Part shown: piece after piece, positions 49,300 to 62,047 of the stretch
Layout of the letters: the number at the start of each line of letters is the position of its first letter
Position numbering within the stretch: position 1 is the stretch's first letter
Assembly (NCBI GenBank): GCA_005406025.1
Contig: BGZK01000135.1
Coordinates: forward strand, 496,001 to 560,000
Length of the DNA stretch: 64,000 nucleotides
DNA from: Eumeta japonica
Taxonomy: Eukaryota > Arthropoda > Insecta > Lepidoptera > Psychidae
Direction: 5' to 3'
Notes under the pieces: model-generated
What the model saw: the letters and a program-made list of their open reading frames with translations, nothing else
The model's database searches: none
Told to the model about the DNA's origin: nothing
Position numbers and translations under genes: made by a program

Positions 49300-49326
49300 T
49301 ATATATATATATATATATATATATAT
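49300..49326. repeat. (TA)n microsatellite
   Basis: A run of about 13 TA units. Confidence 0.95.
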
Positions 49327-49544
49327 CTCATAGCTTAGCTTTACACTTAGCTTTATACTCATAGCGGTGAGCGGCCATTCGGAAACGAAACATAAACGAC
49401 TTCGCTGAACTAGCCGATACAAAGCCAAGTGTAACTATTAGCTGGTATCGGGAGACGGAAGTACACAGTTTTAAAAGCGGCCACTTTCTAGTACGCCAGC
49501 AAAAATAAACCGAAATCCAATATTTTATCCAAACACACGAGGAT

Positions 49545-49735
49545 GATGGTATTCGAGCGTGCGGGGGCGCATTCCACTTAAAAGTGCCGTTAAAAGGGGA
49601 CCGCCATTCGAGAGCGACGTATAAATAACGTAGGAGCGGCGTGCATCAGCGGCGTCCGGCCCCGCTGCCGGCCGGCGGGGCCGGCCCCCGCGCGCCTTTG
49701 CTTTTCCAAAAGGCCTTTCATTTTCAGATAAAAAA
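49545..49735. promoter_or_regulatory. GC-rich island with a 16-base palindromic core
   Basis: The island peaks at 49655-49700, where GGCCCCGCTGCCGGCCGGCG and GGGCCGGCCCCCGCGCGCC form nearly pure G/C sequence with overlapping palindromes. A TATAAATA-like motif lies at about 49620. It could be a promoter core, but no coding exon follows on either strand nearby. Confidence 0.4.
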
Positions 49736-50204
49736 AAAAAAAAACACCGGTCGCGGTCGTGTTTAGGTGGTGATTAGAGCCTGTATTGATTTGATACGTT
49801 TCAAAATCGACCCCCTTGATTTCGAGAGGTATGTGTATAATGTACAGTACCCATATGTATGTACCAGTATGTAAAAATTAATTGAAATATAAAATAATCA
49901 ATTTATTTGCCTACATGGTACTCGAAGTGTCTAGACGGCCTTAGAAAGTTTTGTATAAGCTTCATAAGCTTACCGATAAAACTTGACGAGATGTTAAAGG
50001 TTACATCGTTGTTTATCAGTTACAGTGAGATTACAAAGGTTACATATTACTACATTTATTTGAATTACGCTATAACTTAGCGGGTGTAGGTATACATTCA
50101 GCGTAGTATAGATATGAGTAAGGTTTATTCCATGGCAATAAACGAATTATGTAAACAATAGAAAACTCCTGACCCAAATGCTCGCGACAATACATCAAAT
50201 ATTG

Positions 50205-50320
50205 TGACATTATCCCCGCGCCGTTACGTCGCTGTCGTGACGTCGTGGTGCAGTCTTGTGATGTTAGGGAGCTATCTCGACGTCCGTGTGTAACATTTGA
50301 CGTTGCCTACATTTTCATAA
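50205..50320. promoter_or_regulatory. Patch with clustered TGACGTC-like sites
   Basis: GTTACGTCGCTGTCGTGACG, TCGTGGTGCAGTCTTG, TCTCGACGTCCG and TTTGACGTTG lie within 100 bases. Repeated TGACGT cores fit CREB/ATF-type binding. Confidence 0.3.
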
Positions 50321-51354
50321 TAGATTGTTTCGTATTGAAATGCGCTCGTAGTTGATCGCACCCGATGAGTTATTATGGGAGATTTGGTCGTTATTAAAAT
50401 TAATTTAAAGCATGTTTGGCTTGTTTCATTGGAAAAGTAATTTTTTTTTACGTGTACAAAATTACCTGAAAACCATTACCTACTGGAAAGAATTTTAAAA
50501 ATGAACGATAAAAGGAACAATTATAGGTATGAATGTATTAGTAGTGTTCACTTATTATTCTAATTAATGAAATTTTATTTCAGGAAAGACTGTTTAGATT
50601 CCTTATATTATTGTTTACAGTTAATTTCTTATTATATAGATTACAGTTTAGTAATTAGTAGAATGATACTACAGCAGTTTTTACTATTTTTTTCATATTT
50701 CATATTATTTCATTATTTCATATTAGAAATGTCAATACTCAATTAGAATAATTAATTTTGTCGATATATGAATCAGTCAGTGAGTACCCAAAATAGTGAT
50801 CTTTGGACTATCACATTATGCAAGCTATTATTGCATCTAGATTAATGACATTTGGAATGCACATTCTATAATAATATTAAGTTACCTGAAAAGGATCAGC
50901 AATGTGATTCATATAGCCACAGAGATGGAGAGATTCAAATATAGATAGAATGGATTTTTGAAAACAATAAGTAATAAAAAAAGTACAACTCATATGTTTT
51001 TGGGTGAACTTGGCGTGGCGCTTCAGTGTGGATAAATTCAGGAGATATGCTCGATTCTTATGACATACAGATGTTTGCACGCTAATATTCGTCGACGATG
51101 GCCTCTTGTCGGCTGTGTTTTCTTACGGTTTATTATATATCGCAGCGTGTACGTGATAAGAAACGAGCCCTTCATGTGACATGTGATTATAAATTTCGTA
51201 TCTCAATTTGAATAATAGCAACATATAGTTATCATTGAAACTTTTAATAAAACAACCGAAGTCAAAAAGGGATGTACCTTTAATTTGATGACTTGCACAA
51301 TATTTAGTTTCGCGTAAATAATAAGATGATCCTAAGATTCGGCCCAAGGCAATA

Positions 51355-51490
51355 ATAGTGGTCCGTCGGTGTTGTTGTAGTGAGCGGGCCGGCCGGGCGG
51401 GTGAGTGGCCGCCGTAAAAACGTGCTCGAATGGGGTGAAAACTGTCGACGTGGCCTGATCCCGCCTCGACCTTTTAGTGCTGTGACTCTA
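51355..51490. promoter_or_regulatory. GC-rich island
   Basis: GAGCGGGCCGGCCGGGCGGG is followed by TGGCCGCCGTAAAAACGTGC and TCGACGTGGCCTGATCCCGC. It is isolated in AT-rich DNA. Confidence 0.35.
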
Positions 51491-51499
51491 TTCTGATAT

Positions 51500-53250
51500 C
51501 GATGTTGCTGCGTTTAAAATAAAATCGTTTCATTGCATTTTAATGTCGTGTTAGTTGAAATCGGACGAATTATAGCAGCGATTACAGTAAGTAAATACAG
51601 AATAACGACGACCTTATCAGATTTTTAATACATGTTAGCGGAGGACGAGCAGTAGAGCTAAAAGTGTGTAACAAGGTTTTCAAAAAAGTCAAAAAAGTTA
51701 TTCTCCACTATGTAAATAGTAAAGTTATAATAAATTATATTATTTTTTTTAAAATTCCGTCGATCGGCGTTACAATCTAAGTAAGACTGATCCTCAAATT
51801 CATCCAAGAGCTAACTTGTATTTAAACTTTTATATGTAAACCAAATTACAGTAAAAGGAAATTTTAAACGTGCCCTAGTGGGCACTACGTGCCCTGAGTG
51901 CCCTAGTAGAGTCCCAGTGAACTCTTCCTATATTTTCGGTGTAAGATATTAAAATTGAAATTGTCGTGTTAAAATAATTAAGTTTCGCTTTAGTCTATCA
52001 AATCGTTGATGAAGAAATTTAATAACGATTATGAAATACAAATGTTGAGATTCACTTTGAGTAAGGTTACGTGTCTACATATTAAAAAACCTTTTCGTAA
52101 TGTCTAAACTTTTCTCATGTAAGAAAATTGATTGTTAAGGTAAACAACTACTAAACGGATAAATTGATGATTAATATTCTTTGGCCATGAATGAATCGGT
52201 TGCCAAATATCGATTGCTATTATTAAAAAAAGAAAAATAAAGAAATATTGTGTTATTGCATATCGGTAATATGGAGTTGGTAACAATTAAAAGTTTACTC
52301 ATTTTTAATAGTCGAAGTGTATCGATACATCCTTAACTATCTCGGAGGGATAACGCGTCCTTATTAGCTCGTTTATTTTATTAGGAGACAATAATCGTAA
52401 ATCAATTCTACAGCACATGCGTGACGTTCGCAATTACTGATCTTGCTAAGGAATGACAATACTTTTATCGATAGTGTAATTCATACCAAAATAGGAAACA
52501 CCTACGAGATAAAACCGATGTCTGTATATCTATCCGTTTGTTGCGGCAAAAGAAGTTTTAGTAAAATTAGAATGACTACGGTTAGTGATAACTACGAAAC
52601 GGGTTAAAGACTTGAGATAGTATTTAGTAAAAATGAAAGTAACTGGGTTGGAAGATTGTGATGAAAGAAACTGAAACGATAGAGAACAGGGCTTGACACT
52701 GAAATCGGAGAAATATGAAACATCTTAACAAATGAAATTTTTGCTGAAAATTATCTTTGAAGTGAACATTGAAAGCTGTTTATCTTTGAGATGGTATAAG
52801 ATAGTCCCAGTCCGAAGGGTCATCAAACGCCCGGATAATTAAATAGAAAAAATGTGTGAATATTATCGTTTGACATCGTAAGCTGAAAATTTTCTTTACG
52901 CTTAGAAAGTTAGATGTAATAATTTGTAACAAAGTTTGTGTAACTATGAATAAGAGAAAATGTTATGAGACCGCGGTTTTATGAGACAAATATTAAGTTC
53001 TTTTTATTAAATCTCAAGCTTAGACGGAAATTTTAGATAATAATCTGTGGCAAGAATATTACACATTCCTTTTCATTATTAATAGTAGATATTATTATAT
53101 CGTCGTTAACTATTTAAAATTTTTGCTTAATTACAGCTTTAGTTGATGCATAGAATAGATAAATAATGTTATTTATTTAAAATAGTGTTATTTAAATAAA
53201 ATTGTTAGTTCGATGTAATTTAGATAATACGAAGTATTTATTTATGTTAC
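51500..53250. other. Noncoding stretch
   Basis: No gene is supported and no repeat is firmly recognised. A direct duplication (GTGCCCTAGTGGGCACTACGTGCCCTGAGTGCCCTAG, broken here only by description) lies near 51870-51907: GTGCCCT occurs three times. Confidence 0.4.
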
Positions 53251-53254
53251 ACAT

Positions 53255-53375
53255 GCACACAGGTACATACGCATGGATGAATGGATGCACGTATGCACGC
53301 ACACAAGCACGCATGCGTGTGCGTGCGTGTATCCACACATACATACACACACAGACATATATACATGTGTATATA
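53255..53375. repeat. Alternating purine-pyrimidine tract with a palindromic centre
   Basis: The tract is almost wholly alternating CA/TG/CG/TA steps. Its centre GCACGCATGCGTGTGC is a near-perfect palindrome, and the flanks are complementary (ACGCACACA and TGTGCGTGCGTGT). It could adopt Z-DNA or a cruciform. Confidence 0.7.
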
Positions 53376-53582
53376 AAGTCTGTGAGATAACCATTCTTTT
53401 TAATTTTGTCATTCTTGGATAAGAATTATAGATATTAAAATATGTCTACCAGAAGCCTCACTACGGGCAAATAGTTTGCTATAATTATAGTTATTAAGCA
53501 TCTCTTAGAAATAAGTTTAAGGAAATTGGAATCCTAACCCTGGCATCTCAATTTATTTATTATATGTAAAAAAAAAATATAA

Positions 53583-54055
53583 ATGTTTAAAAGAAATAGT
53601 AGTCGACATAAACTCAATACCAGAAATAAAAATAAACTGATTTCACATGTTAGTCGACTAAGTAAAGTCACAACTTCATTTAGAGGGCTCTTGCGCATAT
53701 TCAATAAGGTACCTGTAGATATACAAGATTTACCTCTATATAAATTTAAGAGTGTTATTAAACAATCACTCAGTAATAAAGGGTATTATACAATTTCTAA
53801 ATATTTAGATGACAAATATCCATGGGCATAAGCGGCTCAACTTCTTACCGGGCTGTTTCGTCCTTAAAGGTTATTTCTTTTGGCTCTGTATGAGAAAATT
53901 AGAAAAGACCTACCCTTAAGTGTCTTGCTCGTTCTTCTTGAGTGAAAACTGCCTTCCGAACGAGCGGTAAAGTGAAAATTCGCAAAAAATTATGACGTAC
54001 TTCAAGTGTCATTTTGTAACCTATGAAATAAAGATATTTTGAATTTGAATAAGTA
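53583..54055 (+). mobile_element. 3' end of a 5'-truncated non-LTR retrotransposon
   Basis: The open frame at 53583-53831 encodes 82 residues with YNTRN-like and FRGLLRIFNKVPVDIQ, LPLYKFKSVIKQSL and YYTISKYLDDKYPW, the C-terminal pattern of jockey/CR1-type LINE polymerases. A 3' untranslated region follows (CTTACCGGGCTGTTTCG; CTTGCTCGTTCTTCTTGAG) and the copy ends near 54055 with AATAAAGATATTTTGAATTTG, a typical tail. The upstream boundary is not clear. The polymerase catalytic region is absent. Confidence 0.8.
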
Positions 54056-54859
54056 ATGTAAATATTTGATTGCGCCCCACGTTTTCGTTCAAACCTTACA
54101 AGTATTTTAAGCCATTAAAAATTTACAATAACTTCAGAAGAATCTGTAAGAGGCTAAAGAAATTTAAGTTATTTTACTTCTCATAAATTTTAGAGAATTG
54201 ATTTAATACTTTTCACACAGTTATAAAAATGTGGTATGCATACATTTTCTTATTTGATTATTATTTTCTGCTTTTTAGTATTGTGTGTGAAATTATGCAA
54301 CTGATTTAAGATAACATTGTATTGTATAAAAATGTTCTTTCTTGTATAAAAATTTCTTTCTTTCTTGTATAAAAATTCTTCTCCTCCTTCCACGTTTTCT
54401 TGTTTTGTAATCGAATTCTAGGTTCTATTCAAAATTTCAGCAATCTTATTTTTCTGCTTCATTTCCTTCCACATTTTTTGCGTTGTAATTCAATTCAAGG
54501 TTATAAAAAAAACTCTTACAAAACATATAAAAATCACTCTCCTACTTATCATTATTATTCTTCTACATTTTATTGTACTGTACAATTCTGAATTACGCTT
54601 AAAGTTTCAAGTAACTAACTAATAAGGAAGTTAATTAAAAGTCGATTGCAAAATTCTATCTGAACAGACAAAAAAAAAAAATAAATAAACAAACAAGAAA
54701 GCGAGTTAATAAAACGTGATAAAACGAATGAAAATAAAAATTAATTAGGAAATAAAGATATAAAGCTTAACGATTATTAAGCGTGTGAAAATGTATAAGC
54801 TTACATCTGATTTGTGTACAAGTGCCTAGCGTCATGAATTTTCAAGTTGTAATTCAATA

Positions 54860-55050
54860 AACCGTCTTGGGCTAAAAGGGCTTACGCAGGGCGGGTCTGG
54901 CGCGATTGCTCCATCTATCGCGGCCCGCGCTGCCCGGAACGTGAATAAAAAACCCGTAAACTGTGAATTGGGGTCCTGTGATTAGTGCTCAGCCCCTAGA
55001 CCACGTCGGCATTGTCGGTGACGCACGCCGTTCTGATTGGTTCGATGATG
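54860..55050. promoter_or_regulatory. GC-rich island
   Basis: GCTTACGCAGGGCGGGTCTG, ATCGCGGCCCGCGCTGCCCG and GTGACGCACGCCGTTCTGAT lie together, with an ATTGG box (CTGATTGGTT) at its end. It has no coding frame of note. Confidence 0.35.
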
Positions 55051-55989
55051 ATTCCACTGAATGTTGGCTGACATGATGAAAATATTAAAATTTTATCGGA
55101 TCGGAAAGCTTATAACTGTCTGAAATGAGACGCTAATCGATCATTAGTTTGCAATAGTATTTATGTTTGATATTTGTTTGTTATAGTAGAAAGGTAAAAC
55201 AATAAATGCTATTTAATGGACTGAGTAGTCTTACATATACCATACTTATTTTTACTTTTAGGTGAGTAGTTCTTGTATACGTATAAATTTATACATATAC
55301 AATATTTCGAAGAAAAATTGTAAATCGTATGAGTGTTGTTTCAAGGTTATTTGTATAAATGTCTTCCTTTTAAATACTTTTTAGGTAGTTGTATTGTTGC
55401 AATGACAGTAGATTTAGCGCAGAGGAACAAGTAGGCTTAACCTAATGTCTTTTAACAACAGACGACATTATGTGACATAAATTAGACACAATAGCTGGCG
55501 GCAGGTAAATTTTTTATATAATATAATGAATGTATCTTATGTATCTAAATATTTATTCTTGGAAATTAACGTAAGCAACTTTTCTTCTGGGACTTTATCA
55601 TGTTTCCGATGTAAACTCGGAGACGCCGAATAAAACTGGGCTGTCCACGTACTCCCATACTAGCTAACTGCCACAATAACTTTTTGAGACTAAATCAAGG
55701 ATGCATCATGTTCTCTAGTATTTTTTAACTGGAAATATGTATCAGGAGAGAAAAATTGTACGTATACCATACGCAAACTACGTATACCATAAGTGTAAAT
55801 TACGTAAAGCACCATCACAAATATTTATAGTAATAATCAGTTGCTTTTAAGACTGCCAGAACTGGGGTACAACGACAGCGATCAGAGCATGGCAAAGTAC
55901 GCTTAGCTCAATGTAATAGAAAAATCCTCATTAAACACTGTTTGTACGTTGTATTGGGCGTATAGTGTATTCATAGGCAAATTCACATC

Positions 55990-56130
55990 GTTGTGACGTC
56001 CATTATAAAACAGTTACGCCGTCTCCGCCGATGAAGGCTAGACCGCGCGGCTTAAGCGGTCTGCTACTCGCGCGGTGCACGACCACAAAATGCATCTTAC
56101 CGCCCGCTGCACTGCATCGCAGCTGTTAGT
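55990..56130. promoter_or_regulatory. GC-rich island with an internal inverted repeat
   Basis: GACCGCGCGGCTTAAGCGGT contains ACCGC...GCGGT arms around CTTAAG, and more CGCGCGGTGCACGACCAC follows. It may be a regulatory element or a decayed terminal repeat. Confidence 0.35.
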
Positions 56131-56402
56131 GCGAAAATCCGTCGCATCCGTTTTGAAATGTCATATTCAAATTCATTAAATTCTGAATCTTTTACAGTAC
56201 ATGAACTGTTTTAAATATAAGTCGTTTTAAAATATTATGATTTAGTGAAACACAAAAAAAGTTGTAACTTCGATTATGTCAAATTGTCAAAGTGTCAAAT
56301 TGGGAGATATTAGAATAATATCGCGTCAGGGCTAATCACGCTACTGTTCGAGGTATAATCTTTCACAATCATTTACTTCAGATTTGAGGGCTTACTACTA
56401 TT

Positions 56403-56445
56403 ACTAGGCCAGTATGGAGAGCTTAACTCTCCATGCTGGCCTAGT
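56403..56445. repeat. 19-base hairpin with one mismatch
   Basis: ACTAGGCCAGTATGGAGAG pairs with 56427-56445 across CTTAA, with one G/T mismatch. Confidence 0.85.
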
Positions 56446-57623
56446 AGGGATTACGTGTTGCTATTGACGGTTGTCACCAACGCGTTGATAGTGTACGGAG
56501 CGACTGGACGATGCCTTTAAATACTTATTTGTAAACAAAAGTAATAGAAACCGTCATTACCAAAAAAGTTGTAAACATGTAAATATTACATATTATATAT
56601 TACAATAAATATAGACTTCAATTATTAACAGTCCTTCATTTTCTAGTTCGCAATGATAAAAATTGCAATTACAAATTACAAAGCATTAGAGCGCAGACAA
56701 TCCGACACACATGTGTGCCTGTGTCCTGTGTCTCGTCGAAGAACACGTCTAAATATAGCATTATTCTCTACAACAACTTACGGAGATGAGTTACCCTCGT
56801 TCGGCGCCGCGTCTAACTTCACAGCGGATCTCTTTGACTCACCAATAATATCAGTAACAAGTGCGGAACCGTCGCTGCAATGTGCTTTGATGATTTGCTT
56901 ATTGCCAAAGTAACATATGCATACGAATATTGTACACTCGCTTAATTTATAGAACCTGTTTATTTGGACTGATAGAACGTACATCAGCCTGATAGTAATA
57001 GATTTTATAGATATTGCTATGGGCGAATCTGATTGGAAATGATCGTGAATGAGGTTTGATAGTACTCGAAAGTTGCCGGTAACATATTGTCGTGGTAACA
57101 TAATAATACTTTACAATTGTCCGTCCGTGCGTCGCACTCTTACAAGTCGGCCACTATTTCATCGATTCTGATGAGAATGTACATGCAATTGTGTTATGTC
57201 TTATGAAATTACTTTAAAAAAATGCGCTCCATTTTATGGGGAGAGAAAAGGTATATAAAAAATATTTAAGTGAGTGTTTCTTTAAAAAAAATATTTTGTG
57301 GCTTATTAGCTTTCATAGTCGTTAGTCACCTCAAGTTCTTTCGCTAACTTTTGAATCAATTGTTTTAAGAATGCGAATAAATTCACAGGAATAAAGTACT
57401 ATCAATAAATTTAAAGAATACGATATTGAAGAAAATCTTTAAACATGTTTTTTAGATTATCACAATTTTCTATTGCTGATAAAAACATGCATTGTTATTT
57501 GTTTGTGGATGTATTTTAAATTAAATTTTTAACATTTATAAAGAGTAATACGATATTTGTTGATTTAAACTTAATAGATTTTACGTCATTTATTCATCAG
57601 TATTATTAGATTCGGCTTTTGCT

Positions 57624-58374
57624 TTGGCCGGTTTTTTAGGGTTTTGAGTCAAAATGGCAAAAACGGAATCCTTATAGTTTCGTTCGTCCGTCCCTATGTC
57701 ACAGAATTTTTTTTTTTAAACTAAAAGACGTATGATGAAATTTATAGTGTAGGTGTCTTTTATGAGCCGCTACGTAGTTTTGTGGTTATAACAAAAATAA
57801 AAATTTCTAGGGAGGGACACTATACATGTAAACAGGAGCTGAAAATTTTTTTTTAGCAAACATCAATGAGTGGCACATATTTTGACAGTTATTTTAAAAA
57901 CACTTTAAGGTTTATAAGTAATTTTTCTGATTGCTTGAATAATTTCGGAAATAATCGCTCTGAAAGTTGCAGAAATTGTGTCCCTTCCTCTATTTTATAA
58001 ATCCTTAGTCCAAAAAATATGAAAAAAGATAGCGAAGATAAACCTTAATAAACACTTTCGCTTAAAATTATTTTGAATAAAATCGAATGTACTATCTTTG
58101 AGTTATTGCTGAAAAATTACTCTTCTTAACTAAAGGACCTAAGTGCCATGAAGATACGCTCTTTTGATGATACACTTTAGTTTACACTATTTTAGTAGTA
58201 ATAGTCAGCATATCTAATTGTTTTTCTAGTTATAGGCGATTAAAGTGCTTCTGTGCAGGAAACATGGAAAAAGTATAACAACGTATTCTTTTCATCTGTA
58301 GTGTATTTATTTGTAATAACAGCTTCGGAACCCTATATTGAGTATGGTTCGACATGCTCTTAGCCAGTTTTTTA
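57624..58374. mobile_element. Dispersed retroelement-like repeat, copy 2
   Basis: It starts TTGGCCGGTTTTTTAGGGTT and runs further than the copy at 34.6 kb. It ends with CGGAACCCTATATTGAGTAT and CTCTTAGCCAGTTTTTTA. The first and last parts share the GGTTTTTTA/AGTTTTTTA ends. No coding frame is left. Confidence 0.65.
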
Positions 58375-58734
58375 TTTACGTTATTTATTAGTACCAGTTG
58401 AAATTTGCATGAAATTCATAAGAGTACATTATATTTCATATAAAAAAGGAATTACAATTTTATTGCGTCTGTAATGGACTTACAGTGGGAATACTTTGAT
58501 GTGAGGCGAGGGGAAACTAAAGTACATTCTTTTGATGAAAATAGAAATGAGAACGCGGCTAAGCTCATAAGGGGGATTATGTGTTTGACCTGTGCGTATT
58601 GTATGTGTCCGTTCCTATGTTAAGACATCGTCGCGTAAAAATGATAGTATTACAACGATATTTTGTTACAGATATAACGAGTTTTCGCCATTTTGTCTAT
58701 GAAAATCTCTAGAGTTTCAGTTTCGATTATGTCC

Positions 58735-58820
58735 GCGAGACAAAACTTATTGTAACAAGCGTGCGAGAGCCGCGAGTCCAGCTCCCCGGGGCGAGGGCGG
58801 CCGCGGGCTGTAGCGACCGG
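58735..58820. promoter_or_regulatory. Short GC-rich patch
   Basis: GCGAGAGCCGCGAGTCCAGC followed by CCCCGGGGCGAGGGCGGCCG is an isolated GC-rich patch. No coding frame is supported. Confidence 0.3.
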
Positions 58821-58829
58821 CAATCGGTG

Positions 58830-60200
58830 TTTTGAGAAGATGAATGTTTTTTTTTATAAGCTCGTAAATTTTGAGGATAAATTGGGGACAAATAAATAAT
58901 ATATCGTAACACTGCCTTCGATTGAAAAATATATCTATTTCAATAAGTTAATATTTAGAAGTAGCAAGATATTTTATGTGTATACGCAACTTAAGTATTA
59001 TATTTATGTCCACACAGTAAAATTTCTGTTCTGTGTGAAGGATAAATTTTTGCAAAATTGAAAAACTTATTACGAAAATAACGATTATTTAGCGCAAATC
59101 AAATTTCGCTGAATTATGTTAAACTCAAGAACACCAGGTACAGTCTTGATCAAAAGGCGATTCAAGAAAAGTTGAAATTAACATTTTTTCCGCAATTGCA
59201 ATATAGTTCTATATTCATCCAATAGGTATAAAAAATCATTCGTCTTCAATTAACAGCAGTGATCTGTTTTAGAGAAATATTAATCTCTACTACTCCTCGT
59301 ACTAAAATACTCACTCGAAGTTCCACGAATAACTACTGGTCAATATATTTGTGGCACGTTTAAAATATGAAATTTTCTTTACGTGTGATCTAATCCTAAG
59401 AACTTTTTTTAACAAGATATTATTTAATTTTATTTCATTTTAATCTTTAGAATTCAGGTTTTCACTTCAACTAATCTATTCATCCTAATAGATTTATTCA
59501 TTATAATTTTCATTTGCAATAGTTTTTCTAAAATAGTAGAAGACGGAAAATTGCTTTAGTGCTGATGTGTATACCGATTATGGTTATGTCTTGTTCTCAT
59601 ATACAGCGCTAATACAGTTTGATATAACAAGCTTTATAGTCGAGATAGGTACAAGGAAATGGCTCAGATCGAACTGGCAGGATGAGTGACCTAAATATTT
59701 TTGTGTATGTATTTTATAATTTGGTAGACATACTCTCAATACACAGTAAAAACAATTTTTTGTTAAGTTAATATATTTTTTGTGCTTATCAGAAAAATTG
59801 TAAAGTTCTTTCTCAATCGCCTCATAACATGAAGGCCGAATTCTAAGTTAATGTCTACAATTCTTCTAGAATTTATAGTATAGTTTCTCTAATTCTTAAG
59901 TTAATATCGTCACCGGAGGTATACGTATAGACGACAAAAGTGTAGCCCTAACGTAATGGTGGAGCTGAAAGAGGTATGGATTCTAGATTTTCCATCTCAG
60001 CTCCTTAAATACAGTATTTTAAGCGGTGATTCTTGGGTGCATCGTGCGATTCAGACGTTTAAAAAAGGAAATGACTGGCTGGTATGTGACCATACGAACA
60101 TATCACCCTCTTTAGCTCATATGTCGAGTGCGAATGTTTGTATGGGGATTTCGTGACTGCCAATGCCAGTTTATTTATATATTTTAAGATGGATTCTATA
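58830..60200. other. AT-rich noncoding stretch
   Basis: Nothing is recognised here. A small open frame at 59956-60156 has no known motif. Confidence 0.45.
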
Positions 60201-60219
60201 TATAAGAGATGTAACGAAT

Positions 60220-60500
60220 ACAAGGCGGTACTGGAATCACAATTGAGAGTGGGACTGCGATTGAAATTGACAGCTAATGAACATCATAATCGAAATGGAA
60301 ATCAAGAGCAGGATCGGAATCAAAAACGAGAACAGGATAGGAGTCTAAATTGAGAGCTGAATTAGTATTGGAATCGAATGCGGGATTCGAATCGGAACTG
60401 GGATCAGGGCACATTCAAATTGCGAACAAAAAATCGAAAACGGAAGCGACAATTGAATCAATATAGAAATTGAGATCAGCATCGATATTAGTATCATTAT
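60220..60500 (+). repeat. Purine-rich degenerate minisatellite
   Basis: Units such as GGAATC, GAATCGGAA and GGGATCAGGG recur about every 12 bases with many changes. The short open frame rich in Asn, Gln and Arg across this tract follows from the repeat and is not taken as a gene. Confidence 0.6.
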
Positions 60501-61299
60501 TGATAGAGGTCATTAATGATACATATATATCGAATTCCTTTTTTTTATATCGAACGATGTAGACATATTACGTGATAAAAAAAAGGGATTCGTTCTACGC
60601 CCATTTGAGCAAAACCACGGACGCAATCTGTATATGAATTCGCTACCTACAATAAGTCGATTTCTATATTGGTACATTTCTTTGATTGAATACAAATGAA
60701 ATCAATATGAGCGACAATAGTGTAGTGCTAATTATATAAAAATCGTTATGTTATTATAAGTATACATGGCTAAAACTATTAAAATATAACTTCCAATTCA
60801 AATCAAAAGCATCATCTGCCTCACATAAGGCGAGATAAATAATGTTTATACGTACGCTGAGCGAGTATGACTTATCCCTCCATACATTTATTATTTTTTA
60901 ACTTTCACATTCTTACAATTATCATGTCCTTATTCACACATTCAAATACTTTTTCGATGATTTTCATTATTGCATATCAAAATCCATCACCTTCTTTGTA
61001 TGAACACTGTCATTATTCTTCTTGCACCATAATCGATTATAAAAATCGTCTGCCATACTCAATTTACAATCCGAACATCCATCTCGACATTAGAATCGCG
61101 ATTGAGTGGAGGTGAGTCGCATCGGGAAATGTTGCAGCAATCCGAGTCTTACAGGGGAAGTGCTCTTATAGAAAATTATGTCCGCTGCGATCGAGTAAAC
61201 ATATCTAAAGTCGGAAACACAGACGTAGCCTTTTTGTCAGTTGCATGAGGCACACAAATACCAGCGAAGTAGCGGATCATAATATAATTATATCAATAA

Positions 61300-61640
61300 T
61301 AAGGCCTCGTACGCATTAGCGGTCTACCGCCAGGTGACACGCGAGCCGCGCGGCGCGTTATAGTGAATTGAAAAGGTAACCGTTGCGTTATGTGCTGCAA
61401 TATGACCCGCTGAATGCGGCAAAGCAAGCGATTAATTTGATCTCGACGGTCTTTCATTGTGGACGTAGAAGAAGTTGCATCTGTTAAATATTTGCTTTGA
61501 AGCGTCCCAAAATACAAAAGGAAATATTGGTTCGGTTCATCGTCCTTCGGTAACGTAAATATGGGTATTTACTGGAAAATTGATCACACGGCATGCCGCG
61601 CGAGGTGCCGCGAAATGGTTAACCGCTGTTTTACGTAGGT
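61300..61640. mobile_element. GC-rich block, possible element fragment
   Basis: GGTCTACCGCCAGGTGACAC and GCGAGCCGCGCGGCGCGTTA at the left, and CGGCATGCCGCGCGAGGTGC at the right, are GC-rich. They resemble diverged inverted ends. A minus-strand frame of 74 codons between them has no recognised motif. It could equally be one more CpG-rich island. Confidence 0.3.
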
Positions 61641-61789
61641 GACCTTAAGGTATATAAACATTTTTTTTTTATTTAAAATTTATATTCGTTAGATTACTAG
61701 CTTTCCGCGCGCAGTGTCGCTTGCGAAGACATAGTCTTCTACCTTCATCTTTTATATTGAACAACTATGGTGTGAATCTCTCGTTGCCG

Positions 61790-61940
61790 CTTTCAACTCA
61801 CGTCCCGGTATCGTTTCTGGTCTTGATCCCGGTCACGCTCTTGAGTCTAATCCCGATACCACACTAAGGTTTGACCTCGGTCCCTTTCTCTATTTCGGTC
61901 CCGGTACCTCCACCCTTACCAACTCCCCCTCCACCCTCAT
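61790..61940 (-). repeat. Pyrimidine-rich counterpart of the 60.2 kb minisatellite
   Basis: TCCCGGT, TCTTGATCCCGGTC and TTTCGGTCCCGGTACC recur. The complement is GGGACCGAAA/GGGATC-like. It is opposite in strand to the 60.2 kb tract. Confidence 0.5.
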
Positions 61941-62044
61941 TGTAAAACCATTTATATAAGTAATACCAATGTCTATTAAAAAATGTGAGATTTTCAATTT
62001 ATATGATATATATGTATATATAAATAAATTGAAAAATTCACATT

Positions 62045-62047
<3 letters not shown>

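Noticed and set aside
50877..51347. Two neighbouring minus-strand frames
   Set aside because: They carry no recognised motif, and the junction between them is not splice-compatible as far as I can see.
56653..57101. Overlapping frames on both strands (86 and 107 codons)
   Set aside because: They are mutually antisense and match nothing I know. Neither has a supporting exon structure.
60138..60353. 71-codon Asn/Gln/Arg-rich frame
   Set aside because: It is translated minisatellite sequence.
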